NCBI GenBank assembly: GCA_965116215.1
Contig: OZ220494.1
Span: 496,001 to 560,000, forward strand
Reading direction: 5' to 3'
Length of the DNA stretch: 64,000 nucleotides
Source of the DNA: CBDBKL01 sp965116215
Lineage (GTDB): Bacteria > Bdellovibrionota > Bdellovibrionia > Bdellovibrionales > JAKFYE01
Of the stretch, positions 54,259 through 63,726 are shown piece after piece. Under the pieces are notes generated by a model that ran no database searches, was not told where the DNA came from, and was given only the letters and a program-made list of their open reading frames with translations. Numbering within the stretch: position 1 is the stretch's first letter; every line of letters begins with the position of its first letter. Both the position numbers and the translations under genes were made by a program.

Positions 54259-55685
54259 TCTGTCCCCTGAGGCAAGTCATGAAGTTCAATACCTATTGCA
54301 TTTAATTGATCTCTCAATTCATCCGCACGATTAAAATCTTTATTTTTTCTAGATTTTTCTCTTTCAAAAACTAATTGATCAATATCTTCACGTTTTAACT
54401 TTTTATGTCTTAAAAGCATATTATCTAAAGTTTTAAGAAAGTGTTTTGGTGGCTCTTGAAATAAAGACATAAGAGATCCATATTTCTTAAAAAATAAAAC
54501 TAAAAGGTGAGCATTTGCAGCCATTGCCTCAGAAGGAATCTGTCCTTTTTTATATTTTCTATTAAATAAGCGAACAAGTTCAAAAAATCTTGCAAATACA
54601 TCAGGCGTATTAAAGTCATCATAGAGTGCAGCTTTCATTTTTCTTTCTATGTCAAAAATAGCATTTTCAAAATCTCTCTCTGGTGTTCCCTTTTTTCCAA
54701 TATTGTTAGCCAATGCAAGGGCAGAATATATTCTAGCCAGCTTAGCTATAGACTGATGTATAGTTGTATCTGAGAAATCAAGCTCGCTACGATAGTGTAC
54801 TGATAAATATAAAGACTTCATAACTTCTGGGTGATAATATTCTAGAAATGACCTTGCGGTCTGCAAGTTACCTAAACTTTTAGACATTTTTTCTAGACCC
54901 ATATTTAAAAACTCATGATGCATCCAATATTTTACAAAAGGTTTACAAGATGCCCCCTCGCTCTGAGCTATTTCATTTTCATGATGAGGAAATATTAAAT
55001 CTTTCCCTCCTCCATGAATATCAATACTCTCACCTAAAAGAGATAAACTCATTGCCGAACATTCAATATGCCAACCCGGCCTACCCTTTCCCCAATCAGA
55101 ATCCCAATAAACTTCTCCCTCCTTAGAAGGTTTCCAAAGTACAAAATCTAAGGGATTTTTCTTTTTAGAATCTATCTCTACACGAATACCAGCTATAAGT
55201 TCATCAATATTTTTTCCACTCAATTTCCCATAATCTTTAAAACTCTTTACAGAATAAAATACTTCACCATTTATAATATATGCTTTTTTATTCTTTAAAA
55301 GCCGATTCACAAGATTCTTAATAGCATCTATATATTCTGTAGCTCGAGGATTATAATCATGAGGAGAAAGACCAAGTTGGTTAAAATCTTTTTCAAATTC
55401 TTCTATATAACGTTTAGCAATTTCTGAAGGTTTGAATCCTTCTTTATTAGCTCTGTTAATAATTTTATCATCAATATCCGTATAATTATAAACATAAGTA
55501 ACATCCAACTGACATTCTCGAAACCAATTAGCTACAAGGTTAAAGAATATAGCTCCCCTAAAATTACCAACATGAAGAAAATCATAAACAGTAGGACCAC
55601 AAACATATATTTTAACTTTCCCAGGTTCAATTGGAATAAATTTTTCTTTTTTCTTAGATCGTGTATTATAAATAAACTGAGCCAA
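54240..55685 (-). CDS. cysS: Cysteinyl-tRNA synthetase
   Basis: The class I synthetase charges tRNA-Cys. The 481-residue enzyme has a zinc-ligand CGPTVYD region with HIGH-like HVGN, WHIECSAMSLSLLGESIDIHGGGKDL, HHENEIAQSEG, and the KMSKS loop EKMSKSLGN. A C-terminal helical anticodon-binding part ends with ADELRDQLNAIGIELHDLPQGTEW. Three bases separate it from gltX, and its end overlaps uvrB. Confidence 0.97.
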   Translation of the reverse strand: MAQFIYNTRSKKKEKFIPIEPGKVKIYVCGPTVYDFLHVGNFRGAIFFNLVANWFRECQLDVTYVYNYTDIDDKIINRANKEGFKPSEIAKRYIEEFEKDFNQLGLSPHDYNPRATEYIDAIKNLVNRLLKNKKAYIINGEVFYSVKSFKDYGKLSGKNIDELIAGIRVEIDSKKKNPLDFVLWKPSKEGEVYWDSDWGKGRPGWHIECSAMSLSLLGESIDIHGGGKDLIFPHHENEIAQSEGASCKPFVKYWMHHEFLNMGLEKMSKSLGNLQTARSFLEYYHPEVMKSLYLSVHYRSELDFSDTTIHQSIAKLARIYSALALANNIGKKGTPERDFENAIFDIERKMKAALYDDFNTPDVFARFFELVRLFNRKYKKGQIPSEAMAANAHLLVLFFKKYGSLMSLFQEPPKHFLKTLDNMLLRHKKLKREDIDQLVFEREKSRKNKDFNRADELRDQLNAIGIELHDLPQGTEWEVKK

Positions 55686-55688
55686 TTT

Positions 55689-57119
55689 TTACTCCAGACA
55701 CATATTAGCTCTTAATATAAGATCATTTGTTTTTATCAAAGGAACTAATTGCTTTAACTCTGTACCCTGAGGCTTACCTATAATAGCAACTCTTATAGGC
55801 ATAAACAGTTCCTTACCTTTAACATCAAGTTCTGTTTTTAGAACATTTTGTATCTCTATAAATTGATTTTCTGTAATATATGTCGCTTTCTGTTGTTCTA
55901 ACTTTTCTCTCCATTTTTCAATAACATATCTTGAAGACTTCCAATCTAAAACCTCTCTACCTTCTTTAAGAATCACAAAAGAATCACTTAATGGACGATA
56001 AAGTTCAATAGCATCCTTAAGGGTTCTCATAGAAGTTTTAAATAGATCTAAGGAGTTATTAATCCATTTTAAATCTTTAGGTAATATGATATCATCCTCT
56101 TTTAAAAAGGGTAAAATCTTTTTCCATAAATCTTTATGATCTAGATTTCTCAAATAGCAAGAATTAATCCATTTTAGTTTTTCTTTGTCAAAGACAGCAG
56201 GTGATGAAATGATACGGTTGAGTCCAAATTTTTCAATGAATTCCTCTTGAGAGAATATCTCCATGCCTTCTGGATGACTCCATCCTAAAAGAGAGAGATA
56301 ATTTTTTATTGCTTCCGGTAAAAATCCCTCATTGATGTATTCATAACAACTAGTAGCCCCATGCCGCTTACTTAATTTCTGCTTATCTTCCCCTAAAATA
56401 ATAGAAAGGTGACCAAATTCAGGGGTCTCAAAACCTAAGGACTCAAAAACCATAATTTGTCTTAACGTGTTACTTAAATGCTCTTCTGATCTTAAAACAT
56501 GTGTAATTCTCATCAACGCATCATCTACAGCACAACAAAAATTATAAACCGGCATTCCATCTGATCTTAAAATTATAAAATCGCCAACCATATCTGAAGA
56601 AAACGTAATTTTAGAACGAATAAGATCCTTAAATACATATTGTTTTTGTTCAGAAACTTTAAGTCTCACAGCAGCCTTCTCACCGGAAGCCAGTCGCTCT
56701 TGAGCATTATTTATATAGCGACAATGACCATCATAGTGTGGAGCACGGCCTTCGTTTAAGGCATATTGTCTCTTTCTTTGAAGTTCTTCATCTGAACAAA
56801 AACAGTAAAAAGCCTGATTCGATTGAATTAGCTTTTGAGCATATGTATTGTAAATTTCTAAACGCTCACTTTGCTTATACGGACCATAGGCCCCGCTCAT
56901 ATGGGGTCCCTCATCCCAATCCAGACCCAATCTTTCTAAATCAGATAACTGAAGTTCTAATGCCTCCTTATTGGACCTTATTTGATCCGTATCTTCAATC
57001 CTTAAAATAAAGGTCCCCTTCATTTTTTTTGCATAAGCCCAATTATAAAGAGCTGTACGCGCTCCTCCCACATGAAGATAGCCTGTTGGACTAGGGGCAA
57101 ATCGTGTACGAACATTCAT
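55689..57119 (-). CDS. gltX: Glutamyl-tRNA synthetase
   Basis: Class I glutamyl-tRNA synthetase, 476 residues from the ATG at 57119, which follows GGAG and gives the standard N-terminus MNVRTRFAPSPTGYLHVGGA with the HIGH-type HVGG. An earlier in-frame ATG (57152) adds a Cys-rich 11-residue stretch with no family match. FILRIEDTDQIRS, YNFCCAVDDALMRITHVLRSEE and the KMSKS-type KLSKRHGA are present. It may be non-discriminating if no glutaminyl synthetase exists, which this window cannot show. Confidence 0.96.
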   Translation of the reverse strand: MNVRTRFAPSPTGYLHVGGARTALYNWAYAKKMKGTFILRIEDTDQIRSNKEALELQLSDLERLGLDWDEGPHMSGAYGPYKQSERLEIYNTYAQKLIQSNQAFYCFCSDEELQRKRQYALNEGRAPHYDGHCRYINNAQERLASGEKAAVRLKVSEQKQYVFKDLIRSKITFSSDMVGDFIILRSDGMPVYNFCCAVDDALMRITHVLRSEEHLSNTLRQIMVFESLGFETPEFGHLSIILGEDKQKLSKRHGATSCYEYINEGFLPEAIKNYLSLLGWSHPEGMEIFSQEEFIEKFGLNRIISSPAVFDKEKLKWINSCYLRNLDHKDLWKKILPFLKEDDIILPKDLKWINNSLDLFKTSMRTLKDAIELYRPLSDSFVILKEGREVLDWKSSRYVIEKWREKLEQQKATYITENQFIEIQNVLKTELDVKGKELFMPIRVAIIGKPQGTELKQLVPLIKTNDLILRANMCLE

Positions 57120-57253
57120 AAAAACTCCACAATCACAGATATAAATGTGCAAGAAATATTTTTTTTTGTCTACTTAAACTCGTACAGTTTTAGATTATTA
57201 AAGAAAAATAAGATCCTGAACACCATCTAAATAATTTCATAGATTATAAAAGA

Positions 57254-57269
57254 GTTTTTTTAAAAAAAC
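57254..57269. promoter_or_regulatory. Perfect 16-bp A/T palindrome upstream of gltX
   Basis: GTTTTTTTAAAAAAAC lies 135 bases before the gltX start in the 213-base gap to carD. T-tract/A-tract palindromes bend DNA and can act as UP-type elements or as bidirectional terminator tails after carD. Chance occurrence in AT-rich DNA is possible. Confidence 0.25.
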
Positions 57270-57332
57270 AGGATATAAAATCTTAAAACTTAAAACAAAA
57301 GAGAGTTAAAAAAGTGATCTTCTCTAAAAAAT

Positions 57333-57821
57333 CTAGACATTAAAAATACGACGAACCTGTTTTTCCATAATAGTTTCATTTTGCTTAGTAGCCAAAGCTA
57401 ACTCCGTAACAAGAAGATTACGAGCTGTATCTAACATTTTCCTCTCACCAAAGCTTAATTCTTTATCAACTTTTAGAAGAAATAGATCTCTTAATACTTC
57501 TGCAATTTCAAAAACTGATCCTGTTTTAATCTTTTCCATATATTCCCTATAACGTCTATTCCATGTTTGATTATCAATCCTTACATTCTTTTTATTGAGA
57601 ATATCTAAAACTGTATTGGCCTCATCCTTTGTGATGATGGGACGCACTCCAATGGCTTTAAATTTTTCCTCTGGAACCATGATTCTCATTCCCGTCTCAG
57701 AGATTTTAATGGAATAAAAGACCTGCTTATTACCCATAATTTCCTTGGTCTCAATTGAAATAATCTTACCAACACCATGGCTTGGATAAACAGCCATATC
57801 CCCAACTTTAAATAAAGCCAT
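57333..57821 (-). CDS. CarD-family transcription regulator
   Basis: A 162-residue CarD/CdnL-type protein. The N-terminal RNA-polymerase-interacting domain reads FKVGDMAVYPSHGVGKIISIETKEI with YSIKISETGMRIMVP, and the helical C-terminal domain follows (WNRRYREYMEKIKTGSVFEIAEVLRDLFLL, LSFGERKMLDTARNLLVTELAL). CarD binds RNAP beta and stabilises open promoter complexes, including rRNA promoters, and in myxobacteria the paralogue CdnL is essential. The SD AAGGAG precedes the ATG. Which paralogue class is present cannot be settled without comparison. Confidence 0.9.
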   Translation of the reverse strand: MALFKVGDMAVYPSHGVGKIISIETKEIMGNKQVFYSIKISETGMRIMVPEEKFKAIGVRPIITKDEANTVLDILNKKNVRIDNQTWNRRYREYMEKIKTGSVFEIAEVLRDLFLLKVDKELSFGERKMLDTARNLLVTELALATKQNETIMEKQVRRIFNV

Positions 57822-58344
57822 GTATTCTCCTTATTGCCCTAAAAATATTAAAATTTCTCTCTTTTTATCTCAAAACCACTGAATTAAGATCTCGCTAGGT
57901 ATACCATTTTTGACACAATTTATCAAATGTATATCCCGGTAATACTTCTTCTCAAGAATACTTCTAAATAAACTCTTAAAGCTCCTACTCCGTTCATTTT
58001 ATAGAACAAAAATAGAGTCATATTGTTATGAAAGTTCTTAAAAAGCTCCTGATAGAAATAACAAGTATGCAAAATTTGCCTATAGCTATAACTATTATTC
58101 ACTACCCCAATATATCTCGACTTTAAATACTTTCCTCTAATTAGCTCAATAGAGTATAAATGACATAGAATGAACAAAACCCTAAGAGATCTATTTCTGA
58201 AATTCAATAAAAGGTCAGAAAATAATTGGACCCTCTCGTAGCTATCTCTAAAAACATAGATTGTTTTCCAATTATAATCTCTTTAAGAGTCCAGGATACT
58301 CTTCTTTATCATATTTATAGAATCAAATGGAGAAAGAAGAACTT
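57822..58344. other. 523-base intergenic region, no gene supported
   Basis: The gap lies upstream of carD and downstream of the 916-residue gene, both minus strand. It should carry the carD promoter. A 94-codon minus-strand frame (57923-58207) runs through it but has irregular composition, no SD and no family resemblance. A small hairpin at 58285-58303 (AAGAGT / ACTCTT with a seven-base loop) may be linked to the end of the 916-residue gene. Confidence 0.5.
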
Positions 58345-61095
58345 CTATTGAACATTTTCTTCTATTGCGTTTTCCATCTCTGTTTCAAGGTAATCTTGAA
58401 AAAAAGGAAGATTCTCTTCTATTTCATCAGCAACAATTTTTACTTGATTGACCAAGTCTTCCAAGACATCTTCGGTGTATTCTAAATTTTGTTCAGCTAA
58501 CCCCTCTTCAACCCTCTCAATCAAACTCTTTTTTAAAGCACGATTATTATTTAAGACCTCCCTAAGATCATTTATAGACCAGACAAAACTAGTATTCCCA
58601 ATAGAACTACTTCCTAGAGACAATACAAAATTACTCAAAGACCAAATCCCGTAGGACTTTAGTTTATTTTCACTTAAATGCAAAGCTGCAAAAGGTAAAA
58701 GTTTATTAGGTAAATTATCTAAGCGATAAGAACTGTGACGATTAATAATTTTTTGCATATATGGGCGTAACATACGATTTCTAATGGGAACAAAGGCATG
58801 CATATACTTTAAATACCCAAAAGACGCAGAAAAAGCATAATGAAATAAAGGTCTCTCCCAAGTAATCTCATCCAAAACTCCCCAACGTTGCTTCTGCTTA
58901 TAAGATGAACTATCAAATGGATCCATTTTCTGTTTTGCAAAATACTGAGAAAAAATTTCTCCTAAGAATCCAACAGATCCATAACGATGAGACAAAATTT
59001 TTCCATTAGCACTAGATAAACGGGTTACAGCAGAGCCACTCTGTGCTAAAACACTTGAAGAATTAATAATAGGACCATTTGATCCCATAGTAATAATTGT
59101 ATCTGCTACAGATACTGAAATTAAATCCATATAAGCTTGTCTATTATCAAAATAAACTCGAGAAAAGGTATCCCACATCTCATTCATAAAAGTACTTTCA
59201 GTGAGAAATGCATTTCTAGCAGATCTAGAAATTGCAGACGTTAGATGACCGAATCCTGCACGTTTATAATGAACACTCATCATAATTCCCACACTTGCAG
59301 CAACGATACTCAAATTAGTCAGTTGTTTACCTAACCAAACTCCATTCATTCTTAATCTCAATCCCTCCTTTAATCGTAGAGTTCCATCAGCCAAAACATT
59401 TTTAGATCGACTCATAACAATTTGACGAACAGCCTGCCTATGTCCTCTTAAAAACCCTCTTCCTAAACGAAAGCAACTCCTTCCCCATTTACCGACAGGT
59501 CTAAATTTATTAGTTATTGAAAAATTCTTATATCTTCGAAATAAGGCATATATTGCAATAGTACTAGCCACTGCCATCCAAGTTATATCTCTATTATCAT
59601 ATTCACTAGCAAACTTTGCATATTCATGGGGAACAACCCCTGCTTTATTACCTGAAGTTAAATATCCTTTTAAAAATTGACGGTAATTTGTTTTCTTTAT
59701 CCAATTTCTTAAACTATTGAGTTCAACAGCTGTAAATCCCAACGTTACAAGTGGTGTTCCAACCCATGAAGCTAACCAAGTTGCCCCTTTACGCCCCAAT
59801 TGACCAAATACCATACGAGATTTATTTCCTACCAATCCCCGCCATGACTTACCCCAACTCACATGTTTTGTGGTCCATTTTGCTGCCTGAGCCAATCCAA
59901 AACTTGTTAAAAAAACATGCATCATTTCTTTGGTTGTCATTGTATTATATCGATCAATATCAAATCCATATCGACGACCTAAATGATTACTAATATGATC
60001 ATAATCTTCTATAGTGGGTAGATTTTTTTTATAAAGATTTTCTGCTTTTAATTGTTTTATTGTTTCATCAATCTTTTGAACAGTTGATTGACGTAAAGCT
60101 ATTAGAGGTGCTAGAGCTTCTCCTTCTCTATCAAAAAGAGCTTTAATAAAAGATTCAATATCAGCAATATAATGCGGTATTTTTTTCTCTATAAAAGCTA
60201 ACATCTGTTCTTTTATTTTCGCATAGGATTGATGTTTAAAATCTAAAACTCCTAAATAATATATTTGAATATCATGAAATTCTCTTAAAAATAAAGAAAG
60301 TGATTTTTTAGATTGACTAGTATGATCCCCAAAGACTTGAACCTTTTCAGTCAGCAAAGAATAAAAGGGAGAGTCAGCTAATTGAGAGTCAATCTCTATT
60401 AATAAAGCATATCTCATTTTTTGCTTTTCTAGGATATCAATATCTATTTTTTCACGTTCAGATATAGGAGCCTCTTTAAGGCTAATATGAAGAACCTCTA
60501 GCTCTTTATCTAATTCAAGAACTTTTTCCTCAAGAGCCCCTATACTCATTCCCTTTAAAATAATAGATTTAACAACAGCATCTTGAAGTGTCTTCCATTC
60601 TGACTCATTAAAATCTTTATAAATTTCAATATGAGCCTCTAAAAATGTACTCAATCCTGGATACTGTTCAGAAATTTTATCCTTTAATTCTTCTAATATA
60701 AACTCTCTTCTCTTAAAACCGTGAACCAAAGATTGATAAAGAAAAAGCGAATCAATAGCTTTCGTTAAGGCCATCCGGCGTGCGATCTGAATAAACTTTT
60801 CACGAGGTTTATTTTTTGATTTCAATGTAAAGTCATTAATAATTTGTGGATTAAATTGAGTAAAAAAAGTTTCTTTTTTTAAAAGAATATCTCGTATATC
60901 TTTATTTTCTTCATAAGCAGATAACATTTCAAATACGGGAGATTTCCCTAAAGGCTGTTGGTGATAAGTTTTTAGACGAGATAGCTGAAAGGCAAGCTCA
61001 ACAGAAAGAGCATCTTTTCTATCTGTATTTTCGGAATAAACGGGCAGAGACAAAGTTAAGTTTAATATTAATACAAAAGACAAAATTTGACGCAA
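58345..61095 (-). CDS. Large secreted or envelope protein of unknown function
   Basis: A 916-residue product with a clear signal peptide (MRQILSFVLILNLTLSLPVY then SEN). The first ~350 residues are helical and likely coiled-coil (LSVELAFQLSRLKTYHQQ, EKVLELDKELEVLHISL). The middle (about 420-640) has basic stretches and at least three hydrophobic segments (VASTIAIYALF, LTNLSIVAASVGIMMSV). An acidic helical tail ends with LENAIEENVQ-like residues. No domain is recognised. It may be an envelope structural protein. Its promoter would lie in the gap to recG. Composition matches the genome. Confidence 0.7.
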   Translation of the reverse strand: MRQILSFVLILNLTLSLPVYSENTDRKDALSVELAFQLSRLKTYHQQPLGKSPVFEMLSAYEENKDIRDILLKKETFFTQFNPQIINDFTLKSKNKPREKFIQIARRMALTKAIDSLFLYQSLVHGFKRREFILEELKDKISEQYPGLSTFLEAHIEIYKDFNESEWKTLQDAVVKSIILKGMSIGALEEKVLELDKELEVLHISLKEAPISEREKIDIDILEKQKMRYALLIEIDSQLADSPFYSLLTEKVQVFGDHTSQSKKSLSLFLREFHDIQIYYLGVLDFKHQSYAKIKEQMLAFIEKKIPHYIADIESFIKALFDREGEALAPLIALRQSTVQKIDETIKQLKAENLYKKNLPTIEDYDHISNHLGRRYGFDIDRYNTMTTKEMMHVFLTSFGLAQAAKWTTKHVSWGKSWRGLVGNKSRMVFGQLGRKGATWLASWVGTPLVTLGFTAVELNSLRNWIKKTNYRQFLKGYLTSGNKAGVVPHEYAKFASEYDNRDITWMAVASTIAIYALFRRYKNFSITNKFRPVGKWGRSCFRLGRGFLRGHRQAVRQIVMSRSKNVLADGTLRLKEGLRLRMNGVWLGKQLTNLSIVAASVGIMMSVHYKRAGFGHLTSAISRSARNAFLTESTFMNEMWDTFSRVYFDNRQAYMDLISVSVADTIITMGSNGPIINSSSVLAQSGSAVTRLSSANGKILSHRYGSVGFLGEIFSQYFAKQKMDPFDSSSYKQKQRWGVLDEITWERPLFHYAFSASFGYLKYMHAFVPIRNRMLRPYMQKIINRHSSYRLDNLPNKLLPFAALHLSENKLKSYGIWSLSNFVLSLGSSSIGNTSFVWSINDLREVLNNNRALKKSLIERVEEGLAEQNLEYTEDVLEDLVNQVKIVADEIEENLPFFQDYLETEMENAIEENVQ

Positions 61096-61248
61096 AAGCC
61101 TCTCCTTTAATCACATAAAAAAGAAACTTTGATCTCGTAAAACTATTCAGTATATTTTCAAAGTAACCTTTTTATCTTCATTTCAACTTTTTAATCTTGA
61201 ATAAGTATTTTTGCTCTCAAAGTAAAAGGGGGCTTCTATTTTAAAGTT

Positions 61249-63318
61249 TTAAGCACTGTTAAACAACAATGAATTTTTTTCTAGTTTTTTTTTCAATTTT
61301 ATATGTTCTGGAAAAACTAGATCAGGATCTTTAGTAATAATTTCAAAAGCGACTTTTCTGGCTTTTTTCAAAAGATCTATATCTCGAATAAGGTGACCTA
61401 TACGAAATCCTGGCAATCCAGACTGTCTCGAGCCTAAAAACTCACCTGGGCCACGAATTTTTAAATCAGCTTCAGCGATTTCAAAACCATTATTTGAGCT
61501 TGTCATAATACTCAGTCTCTCTCGAGATTCTTCAGAGAGAGCATATCCTGGCAAAAGGAAACAATAACCTTTTGCAGATCCTCTGCCTATGCGACCCCGT
61601 AATTGATGAAGTTGCGATAACCCAAATCGTTCTGCATGTTCTACAATCATAATAGTCGCATTAGGCACATCCACTCCAACTTCAATAACAGAAGTCGACA
61701 CAAGTACTTGTATATCCCCTTTACGAAATTGTTTCATAATTTCATCTTTTTCTAAGAACTTCATCTGACCATGTAATAATCCAATTTTTAAGTTTGGTAG
61801 TTTTCTTTTAAGTTCAGAGTAACCTGTTTCGGCAGCCTTTAAATCTATCTTTTCACTAACTTCTACAAGAGGATATATAATATAGGCTTGCCTTCCACTT
61901 TGAACTTCTTGTTTAAGAAAATTCCACATTTTTTCATAGGATGAAGGATAAACTAGACGAGTAAAAACAGGAATTCGCCCTGGGGGTAATTTATCAATAA
62001 CTGAAACTTCTAAATCTCCATAGACAGTCATAGCCAATGTCCTAGGAATAGGTGTTGCTGTCATGATTAAGAAGTGAGGAGATTTTCCCTTAAGTTTTAA
62101 AAGATTTCTTTGTTTAACTCCAAAACGATGTTGCTCATCAACTATGACAAATCCTAAGTTTTTAAATTTGACTTCATCTTGAATGAGGGCATGTGTGCCA
62201 ATGATTAAATCTGTTGTTCCATTCTCAAGTTTTGCTATACGATCTTTTTTTCCCTTTAGACTCAATGACCCCACCAATTGATCAATTTCAATTCCACAAC
62301 CTTTAAATAATGCAAGTGCTGTTTTAAAATGTTGCTCAACTAAAATTTCAGTGGGAGCCATTAGTGCAACTTGAAACCCATTTTGAATAATGATTGAAGC
62401 AGCTAAAAGAGCCACAACAGTCTTTCCACTCCCGACATCTCCTTGAATTAAACGCAACATAGGATATCCTGATGTTATATCTTTGATAACCTCACTCAAT
62501 GTACGTTTCTGTGAATCTGTCAGTTCATATTCTAATCTCACTTTGTTAAATAATGTCTTATCTCCTTTTATAAGAACCCCTTTTTCTTTTACAAACTGTG
62601 ATCTTCTCTTTGCTAAAAGTAACTCTAGCCAAAAAAACTCTTCAAAAATCAATCTCTGATATGCCGAAGTTTTCATTTTAAAAATTTTATCAGCATCACT
62701 TAATTTCGGAAAATGTATTTGAAAAATAGCTTCCTTTCTAGAAACTAAATTATTTGCTTTCAGAACCCTCTCTGGAAGTGTTTCTGGAATATCTTCAATC
62801 AATGAAAATGCTGTTTTAAGTATTTTTAAAATACGTTTCTGAGATAAACCCTCTATTTCTGTGTATAGAGGTATAATCTCATCTTTATTTTCTTCGTGCT
62901 CTTCAATATCTAATATATCTGGATGATGAAATTCAATCTGTCCATTATAGTTTGTAACTTTACCAATAATGCGAACACGCTTACCTTTATGAAAACGATC
63001 AAAGTAACCTCTAAAGGGAATACGAAAAAACTTACATGACATATAACCAGAAGAATCTTTAATTCTAATATTATATATCCGTCTTTGGGATCTTCCCATT
63101 TTTAAGGAGGAAATATGAAAAATTTCAGCAACAACTGAAACTCTATCTCCTGAAGAAAGACTAGATAGAGTTCTAACAGCTCTTCGGTCTTCATAACTCC
63201 GAGGATACCAATTTAATAAATCTTCAACGATATGAATATTTTTTCTGGATAATATTTGAGCAACTCGTGGTCCCACACCTTTAAGATATTGAACAGGTGT
63301 ATCAAAATAAATCGCCAT
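61249..63318 (-). CDS. recG: ATP-dependent DNA helicase RecG
   Basis: RecG remodels stalled replication forks and Holliday junctions. From the ATG at 63318 it is 689 residues (a TTG three codons earlier lacks support). The wedge/OB domain comes first (LSSGDRVSVVAEIFHISSLK), then helicase motifs: Walker A GDVGSGKTVVALLAA, MAPTEILVEQH, DEQHRFGVKQR, MTATPIPRTLAMT, TSVIEVGVDVPNATIMIVEHAERFGLSQLHQLRGRIGRG, and the RecG-specific tail EFLGSRQSGLPGFRIGHL. A full-length, intact enzyme. It follows the small helical gene by 33 bases. Confidence 0.97.
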   Translation of the reverse strand: MAIYFDTPVQYLKGVGPRVAQILSRKNIHIVEDLLNWYPRSYEDRRAVRTLSSLSSGDRVSVVAEIFHISSLKMGRSQRRIYNIRIKDSSGYMSCKFFRIPFRGYFDRFHKGKRVRIIGKVTNYNGQIEFHHPDILDIEEHEENKDEIIPLYTEIEGLSQKRILKILKTAFSLIEDIPETLPERVLKANNLVSRKEAIFQIHFPKLSDADKIFKMKTSAYQRLIFEEFFWLELLLAKRRSQFVKEKGVLIKGDKTLFNKVRLEYELTDSQKRTLSEVIKDITSGYPMLRLIQGDVGSGKTVVALLAASIIIQNGFQVALMAPTEILVEQHFKTALALFKGCGIEIDQLVGSLSLKGKKDRIAKLENGTTDLIIGTHALIQDEVKFKNLGFVIVDEQHRFGVKQRNLLKLKGKSPHFLIMTATPIPRTLAMTVYGDLEVSVIDKLPPGRIPVFTRLVYPSSYEKMWNFLKQEVQSGRQAYIIYPLVEVSEKIDLKAAETGYSELKRKLPNLKIGLLHGQMKFLEKDEIMKQFRKGDIQVLVSTSVIEVGVDVPNATIMIVEHAERFGLSQLHQLRGRIGRGSAKGYCFLLPGYALSEESRERLSIMTSSNNGFEIAEADLKIRGPGEFLGSRQSGLPGFRIGHLIRDIDLLKKARKVAFEIITKDPDLVFPEHIKLKKKLEKNSLLFNSA

Positions 63319-63351
63319 AAAAAACAAAATCCTTTTACTGAAGAATAGGCC

Positions 63352-63726
63352 CTAAGGAGAATCATTTTTATTTTTTTTTGAAATTTCAATCTCAGCGTTT
63401 ATTTTAAATTTGTGATTCTCAATAAAGTGAGAGGCTTCTTTTACAAAATTAATTTTTCGAACAATTATTATAATTTCTTTACTGACACGCTTCATAAGTT
63501 CTTCTTTCGATTTATTTGCTCCTTGAAGCAATGAATTCAAAACATCTTTTGGCAATGTCACTTCCCTTAAATAATGACGAATACTTTCTTCTGTCATAAA
63601 AGCAGCTGCTGTACCCACCATAAAAAGTTTTTTTATAACATCTTTAGCTTTTCCTCCAACACCTGAAGTTTCATCATCTTTAGTCTCATCAGACGAATCC
63701 TCAAAGGGCTTTTCATTATCCTTCAT
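63352..63726 (-). CDS. Small helical protein of unknown function
   Basis: The start at 63726 overlaps the end of the SRPBCC gene. The 124-residue protein has an acidic disordered N-terminus (MKDNEKPFEDSSDETKDDET), a short hydrophobic segment (IKKLFMVGTAAAFM) and helices with LREVTLPKDVLNSLLQGANKSKEELMKRVSKE and VKEASHFIENHKFKINAEIE. The pattern suggests a conserved deltaproteobacterial helical protein, phasin- or membrane-associated in look, but I do not recognise the family. It is cotranscribed with its upstream gene and probably recG. Confidence 0.6.
   Translation of the reverse strand: MKDNEKPFEDSSDETKDDETSGVGGKAKDVIKKLFMVGTAAAFMTEESIRHYLREVTLPKDVLNSLLQGANKSKEELMKRVSKEIIIIVRKINFVKEASHFIENHKFKINAEIEISKKNKNDSP

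Noticed and set aside
57923..58207. 94-codon minus-strand frame upstream of carD
   Set aside because: No SD, irregular composition (many Tyr, Ser, Leu and Arg), no recognisable domain; probably chance.
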